A stretch of 64,000 nt of DNA from the NCBI RefSeq assembly GCF_023822065.1, contig NZ_CP084930.1:2868001-2932000 (forward strand). The letters are read 5' to 3'. A program made the position numbers and the translations under genes. The stretch is from Sphingomonas morindae (GTDB taxonomy: Bacteria; Pseudomonadota; Alphaproteobacteria; Sphingomonadales; Sphingomonadaceae). This document shows positions 1 to 9,217 of this stretch, piece after piece; the stretch's first letter is position 1; each line of letters opens with the position of its first letter. Under the pieces are notes generated by a model. It made no database searches, was not told the DNA's origin, and saw only the letters and a list, made by a program, of their open reading frames with translations.

Positions 1-494
<494 letters not shown>

Positions 495-498
<4 letters not shown>

Positions 499-2129
499 TC
501 CGGCGTCTGTTCGTCGCCGCGGCGCCGCTCGCGCTCGCGGCCTGCGCGGTCGGCCCCAATTACCAGCCGCCCAAGCTGGCGCCGGGCACGACCAAGGCCT
601 TCGCCGAAAGCAACGCCAGCGCAATGCTCTCGAGCCAGCCGCTCGCCCCCAATTGGTGGCAGCTCTTCCAGGATCCGGTGCTCGACCGGCTGGTCGGCGA
701 GGCCTTCGCCTATAATACCGATATCCGCCAGGCCGAGGCCAATCTCCGCCAGGCGCGTGGCGTGCTGCTGGAGCAGCGCGCCGGCCTCCTGCCCACCACC
801 AGCATCTCCGGCAGCTATACGCATGGCCGGATCGGCACGGGGCAGATCAGCAGCTTCGGCGCCGGAACGGGTGCCGGCACCGGCACGGGCGTCGGCACCG
901 GAACGGGCACCGGCACCGGAACGGGGATCGGCGTCGGCACCGGCACCGGCGGCGTTGGAACGGGCACGAGCGGGGTCGGCACGGGATCGACGCTGGGCGG
1001 GCTCACCTCGCCCGTCACCTATGATCTGTTCCGCGCCGGCTTCGATGCCAGCTACGAGGTGGATATTTTCGGCCGGGTGCGGCGCTCGATCGAGGCGGCG
1101 CGGGGCGAGGAACAGGCCGCCAAGGCGGCGCTGGACGCGGCGCGCATCTCGGTCGCGGCGCAGGTGGCGCAGAGCTATGCCGATGCCTGCGGCTATGCCG
1201 CCCAGGCCGATGTGGCGCGCGAGACGGCCCGGCTCCAGACCAACACGCTCTCGCTCACCCAGCGGCTGCTCGATGCCGGGCGCGGCACGCGGCGCGACGT
1301 GGATCAGGCGCGCGTCACGGTGGAGCAGGCGCTGGCTCAGGTGCCGCAGCTCGAAGCCGAACGGCGCGCGCAGCTTTATGCGATCGCGGCGCTTACCGGC
1401 CGCCCCGCCTCGGAAATCGATGGCGAGGCCTCGGTGTGCCGCCAGGTGCCGGTGATCCGCACCGTCATCCCCGTCGGCGACGGATCGGCGCTGCTGGCGC
1501 GGCGGCCCGATGTACGCCAGGCCGAGCGCACGCTCGCCGCCGATACGGCGCGTATCGGCATCGCCACATCGGCGCTCTTCCCGCGCGTCAGCCTGACCGG
1601 CTCGGTCAATACCAGCGGCCAGCATTTCAGCGACCTCGGCCACAGCAACGCGCTCGGCTTCTCGTTCGGCCCGCTCATCTCGTGGAGCTTCCCGAACATC
1701 GCGGTGGCCACGGCGCAGATCAAGCAGGCGCGCGCGGGCGCGGACGCCTCGCTCGCCGCCTTCCAGGGCACCGTGCTGACCGCGCTGCGCGAGACCGAAC
1801 AGGCGCTGGCGCGCTACGCCGCCGCGCTGGATCGGAACGCGGCGCTGCGCCGCGCGGCCGCGGCGGCCGATGATGCGGCCAACCAGTCGCAGCTGCGCTT
1901 CCGCTCCGGGCGCGACAATTTCCTGACCGTGCTCGTCGCGGAACAGGATCGCGCCTCGGCGCGCGCCGCGCTCGCCCAGTCGGATACGACGGTGGCGGAC
2001 AATGCCGTGAGCCTGTTCAAGGCGCTCGGCGGCGGCTGGGAAAATGCGCCGGACTCGGCCTATGCGGCGCCGGGCGCCCAGCCGCAGGGCCGTCACGCCG
2101 CTTTGGGTGTTGCGCCGCAGCGAAACTAA
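495..2129 (+). CDS. Outer-membrane efflux lipoprotein (NodT/OprM family) with Gly-Thr repeat insertion
   Basis: This is the outer-membrane channel partner of the RND pump, 544 residues. The ATG at 495 follows a GGAGG inside the pump gene and overlaps its stop. Residues 1-17 form a lipoprotein signal with lipobox LAAC and Cys17. The body shows the duplicated outer-membrane efflux pattern, with motifs such as YEVDIFGRVRR and LLARRPDVRQAE. Between the first two predicted barrel strands, at about residues 123-167, there is a low-complexity stretch of alternating Gly and Thr encoded by near-identical hexanucleotides. By homology this would be an extracellular loop. The protein is longer than the usual 460-490 residues, partly because of this insertion. 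Confidence 0.93.
861..996 (+). repeat. In-frame hexanucleotide repeat tract encoding Gly-Thr
   Basis: The tract is about 136 bases built mainly of GGCACC/GGAACG/GGCACG-type hexamers, with a few GGCGTC and GGGATC units. It encodes Gly-Thr dipeptides interrupted by Val, Ile and Ser. The unit is six bases, so slippage would change loop length without breaking the frame. It lies inside the outer-membrane efflux lipoprotein gene. Confidence 0.85.
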
Positions 2130-2163
2130 GCATCGCGTTCAGGAAACGATCTTCCATTCTCCC

Positions 2164-2204
2164 CCTTCCGCTTCCCGGCCGTCCCGGCTAGGGAGGCGGA
2201 AAGG
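2164..2204 (+). other. Possible leader hairpin before the branched-chain dehydrogenase operon
   Basis: CCTTCCGC at 2164-2171 can pair with GCGGAAAGG at 2196-2204 (one bulged base), and CCC with GGG nearer the loop. It sits in the 101-base gap between the efflux operon and the E1 alpha gene, about 20 bases before the ribosome-binding site. It has no T-run, so it could be a leader structure or a weak terminator of the efflux operon. Confidence 0.3.
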
Positions 2205-2230
2205 GCGCAAGGCGCCAGGAGGAGGATGGA

Positions 2231-3502
2231 ATGGCAGATACCGCCGGCCGCAACACGCGGCCGCTCGCCCTGCACGTACCCGAGCCGCGCTTCCGGCCGG
2301 GCGATGCCGTCTCCTTCGACGATCTCGATCTGCCCGCCGCGGGCGCGGTGGGCCGGCCGCCGGTGGATGCCGCGCCGGCGGCGCTGCGCGACTATCCCTA
2401 TACGCTGATCCGCGTGCTGGATCCCGAAGGCCGCGCGGTCGGCGCCTGGGATCCCCGGCTCGCGCCCGATCGGCTGGTGCGGATGCTGCGCGGCATGATG
2501 CTGACGCGCGCCTATGACGATCGCATGTTCCGCGCCCAGCGCCAGGGCAAGACGAGCTTCTACATGAAGTGCACGGGCGAGGAGGCGGTGGCCGTGGCCG
2601 CCGCCCATGCCCTGCACCGCGACGATATGTGCTTTCCCTCCTATCGGCAGCAGGGGCTGCTGATCGCGCGGGATTGGCCGCTGGTCGACATGATGTGCCA
2701 GATCTATTCCAACGCCGGCGATCGCATGAAGGGGCGGCAGCTGCCCGTCATGTACTCCTCGAAGGAGGCGGGCTTCTTCTCCATCTCGGGCAATCTCGCC
2801 ACCCAATATCCCCAGGCGGTGGGCTGGGCGATGGCGTCGGCGGCGCGGGGCGATACGCGGATCGCCGCCGGCTGGGTGGGCGAGGGATCGACCGCCGAGG
2901 GCGATTTCCACGCCGCCTGCATCTTCGCCGCCGTCTATCGCGCGCCGGTCATCCTCAACATCGTCAACAATCAGTGGGCGATCTCCTCCTTTTCCGGGAT
3001 CGCCGGCGCCGAGGCGACGACCTTCGCGGCGCGCGCCAATGGCTATGGCGTGGCGGGGCTGCGGGTGGACGGCAATGATCCGCTGGCGGTGTTCGCCGCC
3101 ACCGAATGGGCGGCGGAGCGCGCGCGCGGCAATCACGGCCCGACCATCATCGAGCATTTCACCTATCGCGTCGAGGCCCACTCCACCTCCGACGATCCCT
3201 CGGCCTATCGCCCGGCGGACGAGGCGCGCGCCTTTCCGCTCGGCGATCCGATCGAGCGGCTGAAGCAGCATCTCATCCTGATCGGCGCGTGGGACGAGGC
3301 GCGGCACGAGGCGCTGCGCGCCGAGCTGGTGGAGCAGGTGCGCGCCGCCGGCCGCGAAGCCGAGGCGCTGGGCACGCTTTCGGGCACGGCGTTCAACCAT
3401 GGCTTCGAGACGATCTTCGAGGATGTGTTCGCCACCATGCCGCCGCATCTCAAGGAACAGTCCGAACAAATGGCCGAGGAGCGGCGGGTGGCCGGCGTAT
3501 GA
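2231..3502 (+). CDS. bkdA1: Branched-chain 2-oxoacid dehydrogenase E1 component, alpha subunit
   Basis: This is the thiamine-diphosphate-dependent decarboxylase subunit of the complex that turns branched-chain 2-oxoacids from Val, Leu and Ile into acyl-CoAs; 423 residues. The ThDP/Mg2+ motif runs from GEGSTAEGDFH (about 217-227) to NNQWAIS (246-252). The long N-terminal extension before the dehydrogenase fold and the FYMKCTGEEA motif fit branched-chain rather than pyruvate E1. The ATG at 2231 follows AGGAGGAGG with five bases between; the ATG at 2226 is in another frame. Its stop overlaps the E1 beta start (ATGA), so the pair is translationally coupled. Confidence 0.93.
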   Translation: MADTAGRNTRPLALHVPEPRFRPGDAVSFDDLDLPAAGAVGRPPVDAAPAALRDYPYTLIRVLDPEGRAVGAWDPRLAPDRLVRMLRGMMLTRAYDDRMFRAQRQGKTSFYMKCTGEEAVAVAAAHALHRDDMCFPSYRQQGLLIARDWPLVDMMCQIYSNAGDRMKGRQLPVMYSSKEAGFFSISGNLATQYPQAVGWAMASAARGDTRIAAGWVGEGSTAEGDFHAACIFAAVYRAPVILNIVNNQWAISSFSGIAGAEATTFAARANGYGVAGLRVDGNDPLAVFAATEWAAERARGNHGPTIIEHFTYRVEAHSTSDDPSAYRPADEARAFPLGDPIERLKQHLILIGAWDEARHEALRAELVEQVRAAGREAEALGTLSGTAFNHGFETIFEDVFATMPPHLKEQSEQMAEERRVAGV

Positions 3503-4512
3503 CCGTGATGAACATGATCCAGGCGATCAACAGCGCGCTGGATGTCTGCATGACGCGCGACGAGGCGGTCGTGGTGCTGGGCGAGGATGTCGGCTATTTC
3601 GGCGGCGTCTTTCGGGCCACGGCGGGATTGCAGAAGAAGCACGGCAAGACCCGCGTCTTCGATACGCCGATCAACGAGTGCGGCATCATCGGCGTGGCGG
3701 TGGGCATGGCCACCTACGGCTTAAGGCCCGTGCCGGAGATCCAGTTCGCCGACTATATTTATCCTGGCATGGATCAGCTCATCTCCGAGGCGGCGCGGCT
3801 GCGCTACCGCTCGGCGGGGGAGTGGACCTGCCCGATCACGGTGCGCTCGCCCTTTGGCGGCGGCATTTTCGGCGGCCAGACGCACAGCCAGTCGCCCGAG
3901 GGGATTTTCACCCATGTCGCCGGGCTGAAGACGGTGATCCCGTCCAATCCCTATGACGCCAAGGGCCTGCTGATCGCCGCGATCGAGGATCCCGATCCCG
4001 TCCTCTTCTTCGAGCCCAAGCGCATCTATAACGGCCCGTTCGACGGCCATTATGATCGCCCCGTCCAGCCCTGGTCGAAACATGGCTCGTCCGAGGTGCC
4101 CGACGGCCATTATACCGTGCCGCTCGGCAAGGCGGCGGTGGTGCGCGCCGGCGAGGCGGTGACGGTGCTCTGCTACGGCACCATGGTCCATGTCGCGCTC
4201 GGTGTCGCCGCCGAGACCGGGATCGACGCCGAGATCATCGATCTGCGCACCCTGGTCCCGCTCGATATCGAGACGATCACCGCCTCGGTCGAGAAGACCG
4301 GGCGCTGCGTGATCGTGCACGAGGCGACGCGCACCGGCGGCTTCGGCGCCGAGCTTTCGGCGCAGGTGCAGGAGCGCTGCTTCCACCATCTCGAAGCCCC
4401 GATCGAGCGGGTGACGGGGTGGGACACGCCCTATCCGCACAGCCTGGAATGGGCCTATTTCCCAGGCCCCGTCCGGCTCACCCAGGCCCTCCACCGTGTT
4501 CTGAAGGACTGA
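3499..4512 (+). CDS. bkdA2: Branched-chain 2-oxoacid dehydrogenase E1 component, beta subunit
   Basis: This is the partner of E1 alpha in the alpha2-beta2 decarboxylase, 337 residues, a normal family length. It has the transketolase-like pyrimidine-binding domain (LGEDVGYFGGVFRAT, then FDTPINECGIIGVAVGMA) and a C-terminal transketolase domain (IDLRTLVPLD, VIVHEATRTGGFGAELSA). The ATG at 3499 overlaps the E1 alpha stop by four bases. The E2 gene begins one base after its stop, so the three genes form one operon. Confidence 0.94.
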   Translation: MTVMNMIQAINSALDVCMTRDEAVVVLGEDVGYFGGVFRATAGLQKKHGKTRVFDTPINECGIIGVAVGMATYGLRPVPEIQFADYIYPGMDQLISEAARLRYRSAGEWTCPITVRSPFGGGIFGGQTHSQSPEGIFTHVAGLKTVIPSNPYDAKGLLIAAIEDPDPVLFFEPKRIYNGPFDGHYDRPVQPWSKHGSSEVPDGHYTVPLGKAAVVRAGEAVTVLCYGTMVHVALGVAAETGIDAEIIDLRTLVPLDIETITASVEKTGRCVIVHEATRTGGFGAELSAQVQERCFHHLEAPIERVTGWDTPYPHSLEWAYFPGPVRLTQALHRVLKD

Positions 4513-4513
4513 C

Positions 4514-5824
4514 ATGGCGCGCATTCCCTTCCGCCTTCCCGATATCGGCGAGGGCATCGCCGAGGCCGAGATCGTCGCCTGGCACGTCCAGCTCGGCGAT
4601 CATGTCGAGGAAGACCAGCCCTTCGCCGATCTGATGACGGATAAGGCCACGGTCGAGATGTCGGCGCCGGTCTCGGGCCGCGTGGTCGAGCTGGCCGGCG
4701 CGGTCGGCGATCTGATCGCGATCGGCTCGACGCTGGCGGTGTTCGAGACCGAGGCGGGCGCCGAGAGCGCCGCGCCCGTTGCCCCGCCCGCGACCGAGCC
4801 GGCGGCGGTGCCGGTGGCGCCGGCGCCGCCCGAGAGCCCGATCACGCCCGCGCCCGCCGCGCCGCCGGCTGCGGAAAGGCCGGCGCCGGCGCCGGTCGCG
4901 GCGCCGTCGGACGAGGCGGCGCCGGCGTCCGCGCGCGTGCTCGCCTCGCCGGCGGTGCGTGCGCGCGCCAAGGCGTTGGGCGTGGATCTTGCCGGGGTGC
5001 GCCCCGCCCAGGGCGATCGGGTGCGCCATGCCGATCTCGATGCCTATCTCCGCTATGCGTCGCCCGCGCCCGCCGGGGCGGCGGCGCCGCGCGCGCCCCG
5101 CGCCGATGCGGAGGAGGAGGCGGACTCGGACGCGGTCGAGGAGATCAAGATCACCGGTCTGCGCCGCCGCATCGCCGAGCGCATGGCCGAGACCAAGCGG
5201 CGCATTCCGCATTTCGCCTATGTCGAGGAAACCGACGTCACCGCGCTCGAGGCGCTGCGCCAGGCGATGAACGCCGAGCGGGGCGAGCGGCCCAAGCTCA
5301 CCCTGCTGCCGTTCCTGGTGCGCGCGCTCTGCCTCGCGGCGGCGGAGCATCCGGTGGTGAATGCCCGCTATGATGACGAGGCCGGCCTGGTGCAGCGCTT
5401 CCGCGCGGTGCATCTGGGCATCGCCACCCAGACCGAGGCGGGGCTTTCGGTGCCGGTGGTCCGCGATGCGCAGGCGCGCAGCGTATGGGATCTGGCGGCG
5501 GAGATCGCGCGCCTGGCCGATGCCACCCGCCGCGGCAAGGCCAGCCGCGAGGAGCTGAGCGGCTCCACGCTTACGCTCACCTCGCTGGGCGCGCTGGGCG
5601 GCATCGCCTCCACCCCGGTGCTGAACCGGCCCGAGGTGGCGATCGTCGGCGTTAACCGCATGGTTGATCGGCCGGTGGTGGTGCAGGGCCGGATCGAGGT
5701 GCGGACGATGATGAACCTGTCCTCCTCCTTCGATCACCGCATCGTCGACGGCATGGATGCGGCGCGCTTCATCCAGGCGGTGAAGCGGCGGATCGAGGTG
5801 CCGGCGCTGCTCTTCGCCGAATAA
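4514..5824 (+). CDS. bkdB: Dihydrolipoamide acyltransferase E2 of the branched-chain complex
   Basis: This is the core acyltransferase, which passes the acyl group from lipoamide to CoA; 436 residues. It has a single lipoyl domain (1-80) with the lipoylated lysine at about K44 in MTDKATVEM, and a long Ala/Pro linker (about 85-135). A peripheral subunit-binding domain follows at about 142-179 (SPAVRARAKALG). The catalytic domain ends in SFDHRIVDGMDA, with His at about 408 and Asp at about 412. No E3 (lipoamide dehydrogenase) gene follows. The next gene is convergent, three bases away, so E3 must be shared or encoded elsewhere. Confidence 0.93.
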   Translation: MARIPFRLPDIGEGIAEAEIVAWHVQLGDHVEEDQPFADLMTDKATVEMSAPVSGRVVELAGAVGDLIAIGSTLAVFETEAGAESAAPVAPPATEPAAVPVAPAPPESPITPAPAAPPAAERPAPAPVAAPSDEAAPASARVLASPAVRARAKALGVDLAGVRPAQGDRVRHADLDAYLRYASPAPAGAAAPRAPRADAEEEADSDAVEEIKITGLRRRIAERMAETKRRIPHFAYVEETDVTALEALRQAMNAERGERPKLTLLPFLVRALCLAAAEHPVVNARYDDEAGLVQRFRAVHLGIATQTEAGLSVPVVRDAQARSVWDLAAEIARLADATRRGKASREELSGSTLTLTSLGALGGIASTPVLNRPEVAIVGVNRMVDRPVVVQGRIEVRTMMNLSSSFDHRIVDGMDAARFIQAVKRRIEVPALLFAE

Positions 5825-5827
5825 GGA

Positions 5828-7087
5828 TCAGCGCCCCATTTGCGGGCGGAACAGGCGGCCGCGCTCGGTGATCAGCACGATCGCCAGCGCGGTCAGCCCG
5901 GCGCCGGCGAAGCCGAGCGTCATCGGCACGGTGGTGCCGTTGAAATGCTGGCCGATCGCAAAGCCGACCAGCGCGCCGATTACGGTGGAGACAAAGCCCT
6001 GCACCGAGGCCGCCATGCCGGCGATGCGCGCCAGCGGCTCCATCGCCATGGCGCCGAAATTGCCCACGGTGAGGCCGAAGCAGAACATCGTCAGCCCCTG
6101 CGCGATGGCGAAGCTCAGCAGCGTCTCATGGCCGCCGAGCGCGATCGCCGCATGGACCAGCTCGATCGCGACAAATCCCAGCAGCGCGCTGTGCGAGACG
6201 CGGCGCGTGCCGAGCCGCTCGACGATGCGCGCGTTGAGCATGGAAGCGATCGCGATCATCCCCGCTATGCCCGCGAACGTGCCGGGCATCAGCCGGGGCG
6301 CGTGGAAGACATCGCTGAAGATCTGCTGGACCGAGTTGATGAAGCCGAACAAAGCGCCGGTGATCGCCGTCTGCGCCAGCATATAGCCGACCGCCTGGCG
6401 ATTGCTCAACGCGGCGCGGAACGCCTCCGCCAGCTGGCCGAGCGCGAAGGGGCGGCGATATTCCGGGTGCAGCGTTTCGGGCAGGCGCAGCAGCATCCAG
6501 AGGAAGACGATCGCGCCATAGGCCGACAGCGCCCAGAACAGGCCGCGCCACGGGAAGATCAGCATGATGAGCTGGCCGATCGTCGGCGCCAGCACCGGCA
6601 CCGCGATGAAGATGATGAAGGCGAGCGACATGACGCGCGCCATCTGGCGGCCGCCATAGCAGTCGCGCACCACCGAGACGGTCACCACCCGCGTCGCGGC
6701 GACGGCGATGCCCTGCAGCACGCGGAACAGGAGCAGCATCTCGAAGCTGGGCGTCATCGCCGTGCCGGCGCCGAACAGCGCGTAGCAGCCCAGCCCGATC
6801 AGCAGGATGGGTCGCCGTCCGAAGCGATCGGAGAGCGGGCCGTAGAGGATCTGCGCGCCGCCGAAGCCGAGCAGGAAGGCGGTGACGATCCACTGCCGCG
6901 CATTCTCGTCGGTCACCCCCAGCGTGCCGCCGATCGCGGGCAGCGCCGGCAGCATGGTATCGATGGCGAGCGCGTTGGTGGCCATCATCGCCGCGATCAG
7001 CGCGACGAACTCGCGAAAGCCCATGCCTGCATGCGGCCCGGGCTCGACATGCGGCTTCATCGCGGCGGCGGAGGAGGGCTGGTCCAT
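5828..7087 (-). CDS. MFS multidrug exporter, Bcr/CflA-like
   Basis: This is a 419-residue inner-membrane drug/proton antiporter of the DHA1 type with about 12 hydrophobic segments. Family signs are NALAIDTMLPALPAIG in helix 1, GPLSDRFGRRP in loop 2-3, and LFRVLQGIAVAATRVVTVSVVRD in helix 4-5. Some Bcr/CflA relatives export bicyclomycin, chloramphenicol or peptides; the substrate here is unknown. It is convergent with the E2 gene. The glucokinase gene lies 50 bases upstream on the same strand, so they could be co-transcribed, but no functional link is apparent. Confidence 0.88.
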   Translation of the reverse strand: MDQPSSAAAMKPHVEPGPHAGMGFREFVALIAAMMATNALAIDTMLPALPAIGGTLGVTDENARQWIVTAFLLGFGGAQILYGPLSDRFGRRPILLIGLGCYALFGAGTAMTPSFEMLLLFRVLQGIAVAATRVVTVSVVRDCYGGRQMARVMSLAFIIFIAVPVLAPTIGQLIMLIFPWRGLFWALSAYGAIVFLWMLLRLPETLHPEYRRPFALGQLAEAFRAALSNRQAVGYMLAQTAITGALFGFINSVQQIFSDVFHAPRLMPGTFAGIAGMIAIASMLNARIVERLGTRRVSHSALLGFVAIELVHAAIALGGHETLLSFAIAQGLTMFCFGLTVGNFGAMAMEPLARIAGMAASVQGFVSTVIGALVGFAIGQHFNGTTVPMTLGFAGAGLTALAIVLITERGRLFRPQMGR

Positions 7088-7137
7088 GGCCGAGCCCCTA
7101 CGCCCCGCCGCCGCGCTTGCAAACCGGTGAAATCCTC

Positions 7138-8121
7138 TCAGCGGCAGAACTTTTCCGCAAAGGCGGCGGCGGCGCCGAGCAGGCCGGGCTGCTCATGGGT
7201 GATGAGCTTCACGGGAATATTGTTCATCCGCGCCTCGAAGCGGCCCTTGGCGGCATAGCGGCCATGGAAGCCTGAATTGGGCAGGTGATCCGCCACGCGC
7301 GCGCCGATGCCGCCGCCGATCACCGTGGCCACCGCGCCATGGGCCAGCGCCATGTCGCCCGCGAAGGAGCCGAGCGCGAGACAGAAGCGATCCAGCGCCG
7401 CCGCCGCGAGCGCGTCATCGCCTTGCAGCGCGAGCTTCCAGAGGCTGATATCGTCGCCGACCGTGACATTGCGTCCCTCGATCGAAGCGAGCGCCTCATG
7501 GATGTTGGACAGGCCCGGGCCGGACACCAGCCGCTCGATCGAGACGCGGCGATAGCGCAGCCGCAACCGGGACAGGATACGATCCTCCAGCGGATCGAGC
7601 GGCGCGAAATCGATATGGCCGCCCTCCGTCTCGATGACATGGACATAGCCGTTGGCGCGGAGCAGCTGCGCCACGCCCAGGCCGGTGCCCGGGCCCAGGA
7701 TCGAGATCAGCCCCTCGGGCGGGAGCGGCACGTCCGGCCCGCAGATATGGCGCAGATGCTGCGGCTTGAGCCGGCTGACGGCATAGCCGACCGCGCCGAA
7801 ATCATTGACGACGACATAGCGGTCCAGGCCGAGCCGGCTCTGGATCAGATTCTTGCGGACGACCCAGGGGCTGTTGGTGAGCTTGAGCACCTCGCCATCG
7901 ACCGGGCCGGCGAAGGAGATGGCGCCGGCGCTGGGCAGGGGACGCCCAAGCCGCTGGCCGAACGCCTCCCAGGCGGTGCGCAGGCTCGCATAATCCTTGG
8001 TGCCCAGCGTGACCACCTCGCCCAGCTCGATCGAGCCGTCGGGCTCGACTTGGGCGATTGCAAAGCGGGCGTTCGTACCGCCGATATCGACGGCGACCAG
8101 TTCTGTCGCTTCCACGTGCAT
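7138..8121 (-). CDS. glk: Glucokinase (Glk type)
   Basis: This enzyme phosphorylates glucose to glucose-6-phosphate with ATP in the cytosol, 327 residues from the chosen start. It has the phosphate-1 motif VAVDIGGTNARFAIA at the N terminus, ISFAGPV, LGPGTGLGVA and ETEGGHIDFAP, the pattern of the bacterial Glk family rather than ROK kinases. I chose the ATG at 8121. A GGAAGG abuts it, so the GTG six bases downstream (8115) is an equally good start. A longer open frame upstream would run into the divergent lipoprotein gene. Its product feeds the zwf-gnd operon just beyond. Confidence 0.92.
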   Translation of the reverse strand: MHVEATELVAVDIGGTNARFAIAQVEPDGSIELGEVVTLGTKDYASLRTAWEAFGQRLGRPLPSAGAISFAGPVDGEVLKLTNSPWVVRKNLIQSRLGLDRYVVVNDFGAVGYAVSRLKPQHLRHICGPDVPLPPEGLISILGPGTGLGVAQLLRANGYVHVIETEGGHIDFAPLDPLEDRILSRLRLRYRRVSIERLVSGPGLSNIHEALASIEGRNVTVGDDISLWKLALQGDDALAAAALDRFCLALGSFAGDMALAHGAVATVIGGGIGARVADHLPNSGFHGRYAAKGRFEARMNNIPVKLITHEQPGLLGAAAAFAEKFCR

Positions 8122-8194
8122 CCTTCCGAGCGGCGGCCCCAATTCCGCCTCGCTGATCGCATACGACGATAACGCTGTCTTTGTGGAGAGGCTT

Positions 8195-8416
8195 GTGCGT
8201 TTTTGTGTCACGATCGTCACCGTCGCGGTGCTGCTTTCCGGCTGCGTGGCGAAAACGGCCTATCATGTCGCCACCCTGCCGGTGCGCGCCGGCGCCAAGG
8301 TGGTGGACTGGACGACGACCAGCCAGTCCGAGGCCGATCGCAACCGCGGGCGCAAGATGCGCAAGGAAGAGGCGCGCGAGAAGCGCGAGGCGAGGCGCCG
8401 CGCCGAGGCGGGCTGA
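8195..8416 (+). CDS. Small lipoprotein of unknown function
   Basis: This is a 73-residue protein starting at GTG 8195 behind GGAGAGG. Residues 1-17 look like a lipoprotein signal with lipobox LSGC and Cys17. The rest is short and polar: a VVDWTTTSQSEADRNRGRKMR stretch, then a highly charged Lys/Arg/Glu/Ala tail likely to form a single helix. I know of similar small lipoproteins in sphingomonads but no function for them. It is divergent from glucokinase and convergent, with a three-base gap, with the HAD phosphatase gene. An in-frame GTG at 8183 is the alternative start. Confidence 0.7.
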   Translation: MRFCVTIVTVAVLLSGCVAKTAYHVATLPVRAGAKVVDWTTTSQSEADRNRGRKMRKEEAREKREARRRAEAG

Positions 8417-8419
8417 GCC

Positions 8420-9217
8420 TCATCGCGGCCCGATCAGCCCCTCGATGGCGCGGGCGACGCCATCCTCGTCATTGCTCGCCGTGACCGCGCTGGCGGCGTC
8501 GCGCACCCGCTGCGGCGCCTGGCCCATGGCGATGGCGTGGCCGGCGCGGCGAAACATCGGCAGATCATTGGGCATGTCGCCGATCACCACCGTGTCGGCG
8601 AGCGCGACGCCGAGCGCCTCCGCGAGACGTGCGACCCCGGCGCCCTTGTTCGCCTCGGGATGGGTGATGTCGCAATAATAGGTCTGGCTCAGCGCCACCT
8701 CGGCGCCATCGCCCAGCGCGGCCGAAACATCGTCGGAGAGGCGCGCCATCAGGTCCGGATCGTCGCACACGGCCACGATCTTGTCGACGCGACCGTGGAG
8801 CGCCTCGAAATCCGATACCAGCACGGGCTCCGAGAAGGTGGAGCGGCGCTCGGCATCGGTATGGGGGTTGGTGTCGTCGGTGGAGAACCAGCGGCCGTCG
8901 GCGAACAGCCAGATCGTGACCCGGTGCGGCGCGATCGCTTCCACCGCGCGCCGGCTGACTTCGGCATCGAGGCGGTGCGCGTCCAGCACCGCGCCATCGG
9001 CGGCGAAGATCGTGCCGCCGTTGAACGCGCCGAACGGCCCCGGCAGTCCCATTTGGCGGGCGAGCGGCAGGATGCCCGAGGGCGGCCGCGCGCTGATCAG
9101 CGTCATCTGGCCGCCTTCCGCGATCAGCCGCTGCGCCGCCGCCACCGTGGCAGGCGCCAGGCTCTTGTCGGAGCGGACCAGCGTGCCATCGACATCGCTC
9201 ACGACCAGCCGGCTCAT
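8420..9217 (-). CDS. Cof-type HAD-family sugar-phosphate phosphatase
   Basis: This is a haloacid-dehalogenase superfamily hydrolase of the Cof/YbiV type, 265 residues. Motif I is SDVDGT with the nucleophile Asp8 and Asp10, motif II is SAR at about 43-45, and the Mg2+ motif is GDMPND near the C terminus. The middle region is the Cof cap domain. Family members dephosphorylate sugar phosphates, flavin or pyridoxal phosphate. It is the last gene of the pentose-phosphate operon and overlaps zwf by four bases (ATGA). It sits where a 6-phosphogluconolactonase gene might be expected, but its fold is not that of a lactonase. Confidence 0.86.
   Translation of the reverse strand: MSRLVVSDVDGTLVRSDKSLAPATVAAAQRLIAEGGQMTLISARPPSGILPLARQMGLPGPFGAFNGGTIFAADGAVLDAHRLDAEVSRRAVEAIAPHRVTIWLFADGRWFSTDDTNPHTDAERRSTFSEPVLVSDFEALHGRVDKIVAVCDDPDLMARLSDDVSAALGDGAEVALSQTYYCDITHPEANKGAGVARLAEALGVALADTVVIGDMPNDLPMFRRAGHAIAMGQAPQRVRDAASAVTASNDEDGVARAIEGLIGPR

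Noticed and set aside
861-996. Possible CRISPR-like or minisatellite array
   Set aside because: There are no spacers. The repeat is a continuous coding hexamer tract inside a gene.
815-1018. A minus-strand Pro-Val-Thr repeat peptide
   Set aside because: It is the complement of the Gly-Thr tract in the efflux lipoprotein gene. It has no start context and no independent support.
2226-2408. Short frame starting at ATG 2226
   Set aside because: It overlaps the E1 alpha gene in another frame. The ribosome-binding site spacing favours ATG 2231, which opens the conserved protein.
8420-9217. Reading the HAD gene as 6-phosphogluconolactonase because of its place after zwf
   Set aside because: It has HAD motifs (DVDGT, GDMPND) and a Cof cap, and none of the lactonase family pattern.
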